This document shows positions 1-8,901 of a stretch of DNA of 64,000 nucleotides, piece after piece (the stretch's first letter is position 1; each line of letters starts with the position of its first letter). The DNA is taken from NCBI RefSeq assembly GCF_030116705.1, contig NZ_JAOTIK010000002.1:248001-312000 (forward strand), in the 5' to 3' direction. The DNA is from Streptomyces sp. ML-6. Lineage in GTDB: Bacteria > Actinomycetota > Actinomycetes > Streptomycetales > Streptomycetaceae. The translations under genes and the position numbers were made by a program. The notes under the pieces were generated by a model. The model saw only the letters and a program-made list of their open reading frames with translations, searched no databases and was not told the DNA's origin.

Positions 1-697
1 CGGTCCAGCGGCCCACGAGCCATGGGCGTCCGGAGGGGTGTTCCACACTGCGGGTCCCGGCTGCGCGGAGCAGTGCGGCAGCCGCGCGGGCCGCGTCACA
101 GTCCGGAAGAACGGCAAACCAGCCGCTTCCCTCCACCGAATGGCCCGGCACCACACTCATCATCTCCCTGCGGATTCTTTGCGCATCGGCGTATCGCGCC
201 GCTTCATTGCACAGCTTCACCGGCTGCTGAACCGGCCACCGCAGGGCTGTTGAGCTCGTACCAATCCCCCGTGCCCGTACGGGTGTTGTCCGGCGGGCCC
301 GCACTCGGCGACGCCGGGCCGATCCTGGCGATGCTGGGTACGCCATCGGCCCGATGACCGGGATCGCAGGACTCACCGTGCTGCTCGCCACCCCCCTTTC
401 CGTCCGGCATCCCGCAAACGGCAGAGCCTCTGAACCCGCCTGGCCGCATGCTGGATCCTCGCCCTGCTGATGCTCCGCTGGGCACGGGGACGCGCACGCA
501 AGCGGGTGCGGCCATGATGCGGAGACCCACCGGCCTCAGCCTGTTCCGCCCGGAACCGTGTCACCACGAGCGCACCGTGTTCCCACACCTTGGACGAAGC
601 TGTTGCCGTTCGAGCTGCCGCGCGACCTTCGCGGCCCCGCCCCGGTGGCGGGACCGCACGCGTGGCGTGGTGCGCGAGGGGCGTGGTACGCGGGTGG
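1..697. other. No recognisable gene
   Basis: No reading frame here has a convincing ribosome binding site or a product I recognise. Short open frames on both strands have mixed codon use. The stretch lies downstream of the leftward receiver-hybrid gene and may hold its terminator plus degraded sequence. Confidence 0.5.
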
Positions 698-1777
698 TCA
701 CCGCTGGGCGTGGCGTTCCAGGTAGATGGAGGTGAAGACGGCGACCTTGGCGCGCAGGGCCCAGGGGTCGAAGGGTTTGCTGATGTAGTCGACGGCGCCG
801 GCCGCGTATCCGCGGGCGGAGTGTTCGGAGTCCACGCCCATCGCGGTGAGGAAGATGATGGGGACGTCGCGGTTCCGGGGGCGGCGTTTGATGTGCGCGC
901 AGGTTTCGTAGCCGTCCATCTCCGGCATCTGCACGTCCATGATGATGACGGCGAAGTCCTCGTGGTCGAGCAGTGCCTTGAGTGCTTCGCGCCCGGAGGA
1001 GACGGTGACGAGTTCCTGGTCGAGGGAGGCCAGTACCGCGGTCATCGCGAGGAGGTTGCCCGGCTGGTCGTCGACGATGAGTATCTTGGGCATGTCCCGG
1101 GGCGCGGCGGCGGGCAGCGGGGGTGCGGGCTTCTCCACGGCGTCCAGCTGGCGTTCGAGCAGAGTGCAGCGGTCCTCGGCCGCGGTCCGCAGGGCCTGTG
1201 CCTCGCGGAGCTCCGTCCTCAGCCGCTGCACGTCCAGCTGGAGGTCGTCGCGTTCCTGGAGGAGGCCGGAGATGTCGGGGCGGGCCGCCGCGAGTTCGTC
1301 GGCCCGTCTTCGTTCGGCGATCCGGTCGGCCTCCAGCTGGCTGAGGCGGACCTCCAGGTCCGCGATGCGGTGCGTACGTTCCAGCAGCGCGTCGCCCAGG
1401 ACGTCGCCGCGGACACTCGACCGCCGGGAGACCCGGTCGGCGTCGGCCAGCTGCTGCTCCAGGATCTCCACCGCGTGCCGGGGAGAGGCCCCGGCATCGA
1501 CGGCCGCTCCGTACAGCCCGCGTACGAACTCGATGGCATCGGTGGTGACCGCGGCTCCACGGTGCTCGGCGAGGTCCGTGAAGAGGTCCGTGATCACCTG
1601 CCACGGGGGTAAGCGGGTGCCGTTCAGGTAGCGCGAGAACGTCCCCGGATCACGTCGGCGCCGGGCCGCGTACCGGCGCACGGACACCTCCAGCCCCTCG
1701 AACAGCTCGCGCAGGGCCTGCGCCAGGGCCCGGGAGGTATCCGTGAGGTCGTCCCCCAGCGGCCGCAGCTCACCCAT
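698..1777 (-). CDS. XRE-type HTH / coiled-coil / response-regulator receiver hybrid
   Basis: The 359-residue product has a lambda-repressor-like helix-turn-helix at about 20-75 (typical of actinomycete XRE proteins). A long heptad-rich coiled coil follows at about 95-215, then a C-terminal CheY-like receiver at 230-355. The receiver has the acidic pair D236-D237, phospho-acceptor D281 in IIMDVQMP and K334 in SKPF, so it should be phosphorylatable. I chose the ATG at 1777 because GGGAGG lies just upstream; the longer frame begins in the preceding gene. No histidine kinase is adjacent. The order DNA-binding domain first, receiver last is the reverse of most response regulators. Role inferred: a phosphorylation-responsive DNA-binding or scaffold protein. 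Confidence 0.85.
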   Translation of the reverse strand: MGELRPLGDDLTDTSRALAQALRELFEGLEVSVRRYAARRRRDPGTFSRYLNGTRLPPWQVITDLFTDLAEHRGAAVTTDAIEFVRGLYGAAVDAGASPRHAVEILEQQLADADRVSRRSSVRGDVLGDALLERTHRIADLEVRLSQLEADRIAERRRADELAAARPDISGLLQERDDLQLDVQRLRTELREAQALRTAAEDRCTLLERQLDAVEKPAPPLPAAAPRDMPKILIVDDQPGNLLAMTAVLASLDQELVTVSSGREALKALLDHEDFAVIIMDVQMPEMDGYETCAHIKRRPRNRDVPIIFLTAMGVDSEHSARGYAAGAVDYISKPFDPWALRAKVAVFTSIYLERHAQR

Positions 1778-2000
1778 GGTTCTCTCCCTCCCCGGCGCCC
1801 ACGTGCCGGTCCTGGTTGCCTTCGGCGTCGATGAGGCGGTTGAAGAAGGGCACCGCCAGCCCCACGGCGGCAAGACCGGCGAGCAGGCTGTGCGGCGTGC
1901 TCTCGCCCGCGAGCGCGGTCAGCCCGCCCGCTGCCGCGCCGGCGAGTAGGGCGAGCAGGAGCACCAAGGTTGTCCTCAGTGACAACAGCGGCCGGTCCAC
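1770..2000 (-). CDS. Small two-helix membrane protein
   Basis: A 76-residue protein starts at GTG 2000 with GGAG about 8 bases upstream. It has two hydrophobic segments, about 8-30 and 38-52, and a charged C-terminal tail. Its stop overlaps the start of the XRE/receiver hybrid by eight bases, so the two genes are almost certainly co-transcribed and translationally coupled. I do not recognise the family. Coupling suggests it could anchor or sense for the downstream receiver protein, but nothing in the sequence proves it. Confidence 0.65.
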   Translation of the reverse strand: MDRPLLSLRTTLVLLLALLAGAAAGGLTALAGESTPHSLLAGLAAVGLAVPFFNRLIDAEGNQDRHVGAGEGENHG

Positions 2001-2796
2001 CAGGATCTCCGTTCGTCCGCCCCGTCGAAGCGACGGAGCCTGTCACCCGTCCGGCGGATTGCGGAAGGGGAATCACAGGATGGAGGACGCCCGAACCGTT
2101 GCGGTCCGTTACCGGGGAACAGGTGGCAACGATCGTGCTGTTGCCACCGCCCGGAGCTGCCCGGCCGTGAACGTTCCGGCTGATCAGGGCGGTGGCGTAC
2201 CCATTCGGCACGGCCCGTTGCACTGCAACGCTGCCCGTACCCGGCAACGCACGCCCTGCCTTCCCTTCGCGCAACGGCCGTCACGCCCGTGCGGTTCGCC
2301 GAATACCTCGGCGGGGCCGCACACATGCTCGCCGGGTACCCGCCTTCCGGCCTCGCGGCGACGCCGGCCTTTCTCCGTGGCCTCGCCCAGGTGCCCGATC
2401 TCATGGCGCACGACTCTGCGCAGGGTGTCGTCGTGGTCGCCGGGCCGGCGCAGGTACAGGCGTTCCGAGGACGGACGCTCCGCCCGGCGCATCGGCCGGG
2501 TGCCCTGTCGGGGGGCGTCAACCTGTCAATGGTTGCGTCACTGGTCCGCTCACGGCCGCTGTGACCGGACTCTGCCGGTGGCCGCGCCTCTTCGGGCCGG
2601 TCCGCAGAAGGCCACCGGCCGCGTCCGGCCCGGCCGCGGAATACGCCGCTTCCCGGGGCCGCAGTCCGGGGTTCTCCATCCGATCGAGTGCGACCGGACG
2701 CTCTTCCGTTTCGGGGTGTGGGCTCCTGCCCATGATCCGCCTGGCGCCCCGAGGGGCGTCCTGATTGCCCAGCCACAGAAGAACGGAGCGGTTCAT
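2001..2796. other. Long intergenic region, possible decayed coding sequence
   Basis: This 0.8-kb spacer separates a leftward and a rightward gene and so should hold divergent promoters. An open frame on the plus strand from GTG 2289 to 2564 has coding-like codon use over its first 70 codons, but no ribosome binding site and no family I recognise. It may be a gene remnant. Nothing else is supported. Confidence 0.35.
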
Positions 2797-4611
2797 ATGA
2801 CCACAGAAGGCGGAGAGCCCATCGCGTCGGTCACCGACGCGACCCTCGCCGACATCGCGGCCCACGGCATCTGGCGCGGCGCGAGCCTCGACATCAACCC
2901 GTCGGTGCTCACCGTCGCCAGGGCCCTGCTCGCGGCCCTCCAGGGCACGGCCCCGGCCGGGGCGCTCCCCGACGAGCTGCGGGAGCTGGTGGAACGGGTC
3001 CTGCGGGAGGCCGGAGTCAGCTTCCCGCGCATTGCCGTGACGGAGGAGATCGGTCTCTCCGCGTTCGCGATCAAGCAGAAGACCTCGGAGCCGCGTCCGG
3101 TCGTGATCGTGCCCGCCGGGTGGAACCCGTACGGCTGGATGCCGTTCATGGTCGGCTACCTCTCCCTGGCGGCGCGCGGTTACCACGTTCTGGCTTACAC
3201 GCCCCGCGGGTTCGGCGAGCCGGGCGGGCCGTTCACGTCCGACGGGTTCATCGGCGTCGCCGGACCGGACGACTGGTCGGACGGCTCGGTGGTGATCGAC
3301 CACGCGGAAGAGTTGTTCACGCCGAGCAAGGTCGGGTTCCTCGGCCTGTCCTACGGTTCCGGGATCAGCCAGCTGGTCGCCGCGCACGACGCGAAGAACC
3401 GGGTCGCTGCCGTGGTCGCCCTGAGCACGTGGGGCAATCTGGCCACCAGCCTCTACGACAACGGCACCCGGCACGAGAAGGCCGTGGAGCTGCTGATCGG
3501 CTTCACCGGAGCCGAGGAGGGCAAGGAGAAGGAGAAGTTCGACGAGGCGACGTGGCGCGTTCTCCAGAACTTCCAGGACGGGCAGAACATGGAGGAGGTG
3601 GTGGAGTGGGGCACCGTGCGGTCCCCGGAGACCTACGTGGACATCACCAACGCCCGGTCCATCCCGACCTTCTGCTCCAACACCTGGCACGAGAGTTTGT
3701 TCCCCGCCGGTGAGGCGATCGCGACCTTCGAGAAGCTCACCGTTCCCAAGCACCTGAACCTGTGGATCGGCGACCACGGCGCCCCGGAAGGCGTCGGCAT
3801 CACCGGCATGCCGAGCGGCACCCCGTTCTGGGGCTACCTGACACCGATGACGGAGGCCTACGCCTGGCTCGACCACCATCTGCTCGGCGCGGCCAACAAG
3901 GTGCCGGACTGGCCGGTGGTCAGCAGCCAGGTGATGTTCACCTACGAGACCGAACCGACCGGCATCGGCCGCGACCGGATCGTCAAGGAAGCACGGCGCG
4001 AACCGCTCCGCTCCTGGTCCGACGCCACCATCGGCACCGAGTCCTGGTACCTGAGCGGCACCAACGGGGACGGCGATGCCGCCCTGTCCGACAAGCCGTC
4101 CGCGGGCTGGAGCCGGGCGTTCACCGCCGGGCACGAGACCACCGCCACCGCCATGGACGACATCATGGAGACCGGGCAGAAGGAGTGGTTCGGCAACCCC
4201 AAGACCTACGACCCGGCCGGCTTCGACCGCGACCGGCTCCTGGTCTGGTCCACCGAGGAACTGGCGGGCGGACGCCGCATCCGCGGCGCCGCCAGGCTCA
4301 GGCTCACCGTCCGCATCGAGGAAGGCGACGCCGCGACCCTGGTCGCCTACCTCTTCGACGTGGCCCCGGACGGCACCGCCCGGATCATCACCCACGAGCC
4401 CCTCACCACCACCGGCCTGAACACCGGCACGGACCGGACCGTCGGCTGGACGCTCCAGCCCGCCGCCTACGACCTCGCCCACGGCCACCGCCTCGCCCTG
4501 GTCGTCAACAGCCGGGACCGCCTCTACGCGTTCACCGGCACGAAGGACGCCACCACCACCATCACCTCCCCGACCGGGCAGGAAGCCGTCCTGGAACTGC
4601 CACTCGGCTGA
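2797..4611 (+). CDS. CocE/PepX-type alpha/beta hydrolase (S15 family-like)
   Basis: This 604-residue protein has an alpha/beta-hydrolase core with an oxyanion-type loop near VIVPAGWNPYGW (103-114). The nucleophile elbow is GLSYGSG with Ser185. A C-terminal jelly-roll-like region from about 470 resembles the PepX_C domain of X-Pro dipeptidyl-peptidases and cocaine esterases. Known members cleave acyl esters, amides or X-Pro peptides; the substrate here cannot be read from sequence. No signal peptide is seen, so it is probably cytoplasmic. The start ATG 2797 is set by GGAG ten bases upstream; a long in-frame extension upstream is rejected because it crosses the divergent spacer. It appears monocistronic. 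Confidence 0.85.
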   Translation: MTTEGGEPIASVTDATLADIAAHGIWRGASLDINPSVLTVARALLAALQGTAPAGALPDELRELVERVLREAGVSFPRIAVTEEIGLSAFAIKQKTSEPRPVVIVPAGWNPYGWMPFMVGYLSLAARGYHVLAYTPRGFGEPGGPFTSDGFIGVAGPDDWSDGSVVIDHAEELFTPSKVGFLGLSYGSGISQLVAAHDAKNRVAAVVALSTWGNLATSLYDNGTRHEKAVELLIGFTGAEEGKEKEKFDEATWRVLQNFQDGQNMEEVVEWGTVRSPETYVDITNARSIPTFCSNTWHESLFPAGEAIATFEKLTVPKHLNLWIGDHGAPEGVGITGMPSGTPFWGYLTPMTEAYAWLDHHLLGAANKVPDWPVVSSQVMFTYETEPTGIGRDRIVKEARREPLRSWSDATIGTESWYLSGTNGDGDAALSDKPSAGWSRAFTAGHETTATAMDDIMETGQKEWFGNPKTYDPAGFDRDRLLVWSTEELAGGRRIRGAARLRLTVRIEEGDAATLVAYLFDVAPDGTARIITHEPLTTTGLNTGTDRTVGWTLQPAAYDLAHGHRLALVVNSRDRLYAFTGTKDATTTITSPTGQEAVLELPLG

Positions 4612-5040
4612 CCCACACCCCCGGGCGCCACCGGGCGGGCACTCGTGCACCGAGCCCGCCCGGTGGACCATGCCCCGCCGCCGGCTTTCCGGCCTGGGGA
4701 ACCTGCCCGCCGCGGGCCGACGGCACGGTGTCCACCGGTTGGGTCTGATTCACCACCGGTGTTCGGCTTTTCACCGGCCCCTGGATCCCGGATCAGTGCT
4801 CCGGCCCGGGAGCACAGCCGCGCCTCCCCTGCCAGGAGGTCCCGCTCCGGCAGTCCGCGCCCACGGCCGAAATCTTCGAGCACACCCTGCAGATCTGGAA
4901 CGCCGCGCAACTCCGCCGCCACCGCGATCACACCGACGATCCGGGTCAGGAGAACCGGGCGGCGGCGTCGGAAACAGAAGCGGCCCAGTCCCGCCGAAGT
5001 TCCGTCCGTAGGGGCGGTTTCGGCTGCCGTCATCGTCTCC
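4612..5040. other. Intergenic region between convergent genes
   Basis: The two flanking genes converge here, so terminators are expected. A minus-strand open frame of about 100 codons lies inside but has no recognisable product and depends on reading through the spacer. I see no clear gene. Confidence 0.4.
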
Positions 5041-5523
5041 TCAAGCCCCTGCCCTTGTGCCTCTCCCATGCGAACGCGCGCTCGTGGTCGGGGTGGTCAG
5101 CCGGTCGGTGCGGCGGGAGCGGACCCGGGCCAGTCGGCCGAGGACCGCTGCGATCGGCCCCAGCAGCAGGGCCAGGGCACCACCGATCACTCCGTTGCCG
5201 GTGCCGGGGCCGCCGTCGGCGACGGCCAGATTCACCGCGCCGACGACGATGCCGATCAGTCCCGCCACCAGGGACACGAGGGCTCCCCTCTTCCCGTTGC
5301 CGTTGCCGGTTCGGCCGGCGGAGCGGGCCAGGGTCAGGGCGCCGATGACCACGCCGGCCAGCGCCACCAGTGCGGCCCCGGTGCCCACGAACCGCCCGGC
5401 GGTCAGCTCATGGGCACCGGCGGCGATCGGCCGGACCGGGGCGTGCGCGGTCGCCGGTGCGGCAAGCCCGAACCCCCCGAACAGAGAGCCTGCGCCGACG
5501 GCAAGCATGTAACGGACGGACAT
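5041..5523 (-). CDS. DUF6223-like small membrane protein
   Basis: The 160-residue protein has an N-terminal signal or first membrane segment (about 5-25, ending at an ATAHA motif). Two further hydrophobic segments lie at about 48-65 and 79-98, and a fourth at 108-126. The tract ADGGPGTGNGVIGG (98-111) is typical of actinomycete proteins classed as DUF6223; that assignment is from memory of the family. ATG 5523 follows AAGGAG six bases upstream, which fixes the start; the open frame extends further upstream without signals. It is divergent from the neighbouring histidine kinase and could be its target. Function unknown. Confidence 0.7.
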   Translation of the reverse strand: MSVRYMLAVGAGSLFGGFGLAAPATAHAPVRPIAAGAHELTAGRFVGTGAALVALAGVVIGALTLARSAGRTGNGNGKRGALVSLVAGLIGIVVGAVNLAVADGGPGTGNGVIGGALALLLGPIAAVLGRLARVRSRRTDRLTTPTTSARSHGRGTRAGA

Positions 5524-5750
5524 GAGGTGCTCCTTCTCCTCGTACAGCTCCTGCTGTTGGATGTCGCCCGATCCTGGCCGTCGGACCCACCGCCGGTCGT
5601 CCCGCAGGCGGACGCACTTTGCGCTGCCGCCGATGGCGCCCGCGGCTACTGCGGACGCGGCAGGAGCCGCGCACGTACCGCGGACGCGGTAGAGGGCCGC
5701 TCGTCCGCGAGCGGGACTCGCCCGCGCAGGCATCTGGCTAGGGTGCGCGC

Positions 5751-6878
5751 ATGGACAAACGACGGTTCGCCGTCCCGGCCGGTGCCGGGGACTGGGTGAT
5801 CGCTGTGGGCGTGGCGGCGCTGATGCTGGGCACCGGGTGGTCCGGGAAGCACACTGGCTCGGGGCCCGGCCTGCTCGGCTACGCGCTGCTGATGGTTGGC
5901 GGCCTGGCCCTGGGCGCGCGGCGCCGGGCTCCGGTCGTCGTCCTGACCGTCACGGGGCTGTGTGCGGTGGGGTACCAGGCAGCCGGGTTCGACGTGCTCG
6001 CCGTCGCGTACCTGGTCGCGGTGTACGGCGCGGTGCGGGACGGGCACCGTGCCCTCGCGGTGACGGCGTCCGTGACCCTGTTGGTGGCTCTCCAGCTCAC
6101 GGCGCTGGTCGTCCGCGACGGGCCCGTGGGCGAGGCGTTGGTGCGGGCCCGCGGCACCCTGGAGATCGCCTGGCTCATCGCTGCCTTTGCCGCGGGGGAG
6201 GCGTTGCGGCAGGCGGAGCAGCGGGCGGAGGAGGCCGAGCGCACCCGGGAGGAGACCGCGCGGCGCCGCGCCGATGAGGAGCGACTGCACATCGCACGGG
6301 AACTGCACGATTCGCTCACCCACCAGATCTCCATCATCAAGGTGCAGTCCGAAGTCGCCGTCCACGTGGCCCGCAGACGCGGCGAGAAGGTGCCGGAAGC
6401 ACTGCTGGCGATCCAGGAGGCCGGACGTGAGGCGAGCCGGGAGCTGCGCGCGACCCTGGAGGCGCTGCGCGACGACGACACGGCCCCGCCACGCGGGCTC
6501 GCCGACGTACCGGAACTGGTGGAGCGGGCCGGGAGGGCCGGTCTGGAAGCGACGCTGACGATCGAGGGGCAGCAGCATGACGTGCCGGCCGCGGTGGGTC
6601 GGACCGTCTATCGGATCGTTCAGGAGTCGCTGACCAACGTCGTCCGGCACTCCGCCGCCACCACGGCGTCGGTCCGGATCGACTACCGGCCCGACGCCCT
6701 CGCGCTACGCGTCGACGACGACGGGAAGGCCACGCCGGGCACTGCTCCGGTGCCCGGTGTGGGGCTGCTCGGCATGCGCGAACGCGTCACCGCCCTCGGC
6801 GGCCTGCTGCGCGCCGAACCGCGTGGCGAGGGCGGCTTCACCGTCCAGGCCGAACTTCCCGTGGACCACACGTCATGA
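5751..6878 (+). CDS. NarL-type sensor histidine kinase
   Basis: This 375-residue kinase has about four hydrophobic segments between 13 and 150. A short coiled linker leads to a HisKA_3 dimerisation domain with the phospho-acceptor His186 in the motif IARELHDSLT. The HATPase domain follows, with N-box Asn296 (QESLTNVVRH) and glycine-rich GVGLLGMRER near 336-345. It autophosphorylates and passes phosphate to the regulator encoded immediately downstream, whose start overlaps its stop by four bases (ATGA). The sensor region has no extracellular domain of note, so it probably senses a membrane or intramembrane signal. It is divergent from the DUF6223-like gene. Confidence 0.93.
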   Translation: MDKRRFAVPAGAGDWVIAVGVAALMLGTGWSGKHTGSGPGLLGYALLMVGGLALGARRRAPVVVLTVTGLCAVGYQAAGFDVLAVAYLVAVYGAVRDGHRALAVTASVTLLVALQLTALVVRDGPVGEALVRARGTLEIAWLIAAFAAGEALRQAEQRAEEAERTREETARRRADEERLHIARELHDSLTHQISIIKVQSEVAVHVARRRGEKVPEALLAIQEAGREASRELRATLEALRDDDTAPPRGLADVPELVERAGRAGLEATLTIEGQQHDVPAAVGRTVYRIVQESLTNVVRHSAATTASVRIDYRPDALALRVDDDGKATPGTAPVPGVGLLGMRERVTALGGLLRAEPRGEGGFTVQAELPVDHTS

Positions 6879-7537
6879 TCCGCGTCCTGCTGGTCGACGA
6901 CCAGCCACTCATCCGCAGCGGATTCCGCGCACTCCTCGACCTCGAGGACGACATCGAGGTGGTCGCCGAGGCCGCCGACGGCGAGGAGGGCCTGGAGCTC
7001 GCCAGGGAACACCTGCCCGACATCGCGCTCATCGACATCCAGATGCCGGTGGTCGACGGCATCGAGGCAACCCGGCGCATCGCCGCGGACCCGGCCCTGG
7101 CCCAGGTGCGCGTCGTCGTCCTGACCAACTACGGCATGGACGAGTACGTCTTCGACGCGCTGCGCGCCGGCGCCGCCGGATTCCTCGTCAAGGACATCGT
7201 CCCGGACGACCTCCTGCACGCCGTCCGGGTGGCCGCACGCGGCGACGCCCTGCTCGCCCCCTCGATCACCCGCAAGCTGATCGACAGGTACATCTCCCAG
7301 CCGCTCGACACCGGTGCCGAGGCCGGGCTGGAAGAGCTGACCAGTCGCGAACGCGAGGCGGTCGCCCTGGTCGCGCGGGGCCTGTCCAACGACCAGATCG
7401 CCGACCGCATGGTGATCAGCCCCCTGACCGCGAAAACTCACATCAACCGGGCCATGGCCAAGCTCCACGCCCGTGACCGCGCCCAACTCGTGATCCTCGC
7501 CTACGAATCCGGCCTGGTCGCCCCGCGCAACTCCTGA
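6875..7537 (+). CDS. NarL/LuxR-family response regulator
   Basis: This 220-residue regulator has an N-terminal receiver with phospho-acceptor Asp54 (ALIDIQMP) and acidic residues D8-D9. The C-terminal LuxR-type helix-turn-helix spans about 150-200 (LTSREREAVALVARGLS). It is the cognate partner of the upstream kinase: the ATG overlaps the kinase stop by four bases, so translation is coupled. The stop is followed by an IS630 remnant, so the operon ends here. Target genes cannot be told from the sequence; the divergent small membrane protein gene is a candidate. Confidence 0.93.
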   Translation: MIRVLLVDDQPLIRSGFRALLDLEDDIEVVAEAADGEEGLELAREHLPDIALIDIQMPVVDGIEATRRIAADPALAQVRVVVLTNYGMDEYVFDALRAGAAGFLVKDIVPDDLLHAVRVAARGDALLAPSITRKLIDRYISQPLDTGAEAGLEELTSREREAVALVARGLSNDQIADRMVISPLTAKTHINRAMAKLHARDRAQLVILAYESGLVAPRNS

Positions 7538-7559
7538 CACCCACGGGTCGCGGCCGCCG

Positions 7560-8030
7560 TCCGGCTCCGCGGTCGCCGGTCAGGAAATGAGTGCGCTGGA
7601 CAAGGTTGGCCAGGCTGCGTCCGACGTGCGCCCGGACCCACTCGACGGGGGTTGTAGTCGGGCGAGTGGATGGGAAGCGGGAAGCAGAACACCGTCAGCC
7701 GGGTTCGCTCGGCGATCAACTCGCGCATGGTGTGGGAGATGTGGGTGTTCAGGCGGTCCCGGACCAGCACGAGGGGTGTTTTGACGAGCTGGTCGCGCCG
7801 TCGGCCAGCGCGATGAAGTCGCGCTCGCCCATGCTGCGGCGCTGCCCCTTGCCCACGGGGTGGGTACGCAGGCGGTGGCACAGCCGGGTGTGCGAGCCCG
7901 GCCGCAGGGCGCTCAGTCCCGGGCGTCGGCCGCCGACCGTCACGACCGGCGTGCGGCCGCGCCGACCCCGGGTGCGTCCCCGGGGCGGACGGCGGTGGAA
8001 GCCTGTCTCGTCCTCGAAGCAGCGGCATGG
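7560..8030 (-). pseudogene. Decayed IS630-family transposase
   Basis: Read right to left, the minus strand gives pieces of an IS630/DDE transposase spread over at least three frames. FEDETGFHRRPPRGRTRG occurs near 8018, then VVTVGGRRPG, an SMGERDFIAL stretch, LVLVRDRLNTH and SPDYNP. The last piece, PVEWVRAHVGRSLANL, is shifted again and lies near 7600. The N-terminal third is absent and no terminal inverted repeats are visible, so it is a non-functional remnant. It sits exactly between two two-component operons, which suggests it marks an old rearrangement point. Confidence 0.8.
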
Positions 8031-8241
8031 TGTGGTGTCCGTCAGTACCCGCCCTGTCGAAGTCGAGGGCCGCAAGGGGCCCGGCTCCCCTCTTTGTCGG
8101 CGTCGGTCCTTGCGCGCCTGGAATGCGAAGACCTCGGCCGTGAAATCGCCGAGGTCCCTGGGGCGCTTCTCCGTCTCACCAAGATCCACGAGCCGGAGCG
8201 TGCCCCGCCACGACCACCAGGAACCGGGCCAAGGGCTGGTG

Positions 8242-8901
8242 TCAGGCCCGGCGGCGAGTGTCCTCGAGGTAGTGGAGTACGGCGGCGACGCGCCGGTCGA
8301 CCTGTTGGGTGGGCACGAGGTCGAGCTTGGCGAAGATGCTGCGGATGTGTTTGTGGATGGCGCCGTCGGTGACGACGAGCCGTTCGGCGATGGCGCTGTT
8401 GCCCAACCCCTCAGCCATCAGCGCGAGTACGTCACGCTCACGTGGGCTGAGGCGTTCCAGCCGGGTGTTTTGGTGTGAGCGTGTGAACAGCTGCGCGACG
8501 ACTTCGGGGTCGACGGCGATACCGCCGGCCACGACCCGTCGCAGTGCGTCGAGGAACTCTTCGACCCGTCCGACACGTTCCTTGAGGAGGTAGCCGATGC
8601 CGCTGATGCCGCCGGTGAGCAGTTCGGTGGCGAAAGTCTGCTCGACGTATGCGGAGAGGACGAGGACGGCGAGACCGGGGTGCCGGCGCCGGGCCTCGAT
8701 GGCGGTGCGGATGCCTTCGTCCGTGTGGGTGGGCGGCATTCGCACGTCGAGGATGGCGACATCGGGCCGGTGCGTGTCGATGGCGCCCAGCGCCTCGTCG
8801 GCCGTTCCGGCCTTGGCCACCACGTCGAACGACTCCGCGCGCAGCAGGAGAGCGAGGCCCTCGCGCAGCAACGGGTCGTCCTCCGCTATCACGATCCGCA
8901 T
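8242..8901 (-). CDS. NarL/LuxR-family response regulator
   Basis: This 219-residue protein has a receiver domain with D8-D9 and phospho-acceptor Asp52 (ILDVRMPP). The LuxR helix-turn-helix lies at about 150-195 (LSPRERDVLALMAEGLGNS). The start ATG lies inside the end of the upstream kinase gene (13-base overlap), so the pair is coupled. The sequence resembles regulators of the actinomycete LiaR/DesR-like group, but no target can be assigned. Its 3' end adjoins the IS630 remnant. Confidence 0.92.
   Translation of the reverse strand: MRIVIAEDDPLLREGLALLLRAESFDVVAKAGTADEALGAIDTHRPDVAILDVRMPPTHTDEGIRTAIEARRRHPGLAVLVLSAYVEQTFATELLTGGISGIGYLLKERVGRVEEFLDALRRVVAGGIAVDPEVVAQLFTRSHQNTRLERLSPRERDVLALMAEGLGNSAIAERLVVTDGAIHKHIRSIFAKLDLVPTQQVDRRVAAVLHYLEDTRRRA

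Noticed and set aside
1816..4611. A single 931-codon plus-strand open frame
   Set aside because: Its first 327 codons cross the divergent spacer and antisense a confirmed small gene; the true hydrolase start is at 2797 with a ribosome site.
2518..4671. 717-codon minus-strand open frame opposite the hydrolase gene
   Set aside because: Shadow of the high-GC plus-strand gene; product is low-complexity and the plus-strand gene has full catalytic motifs.
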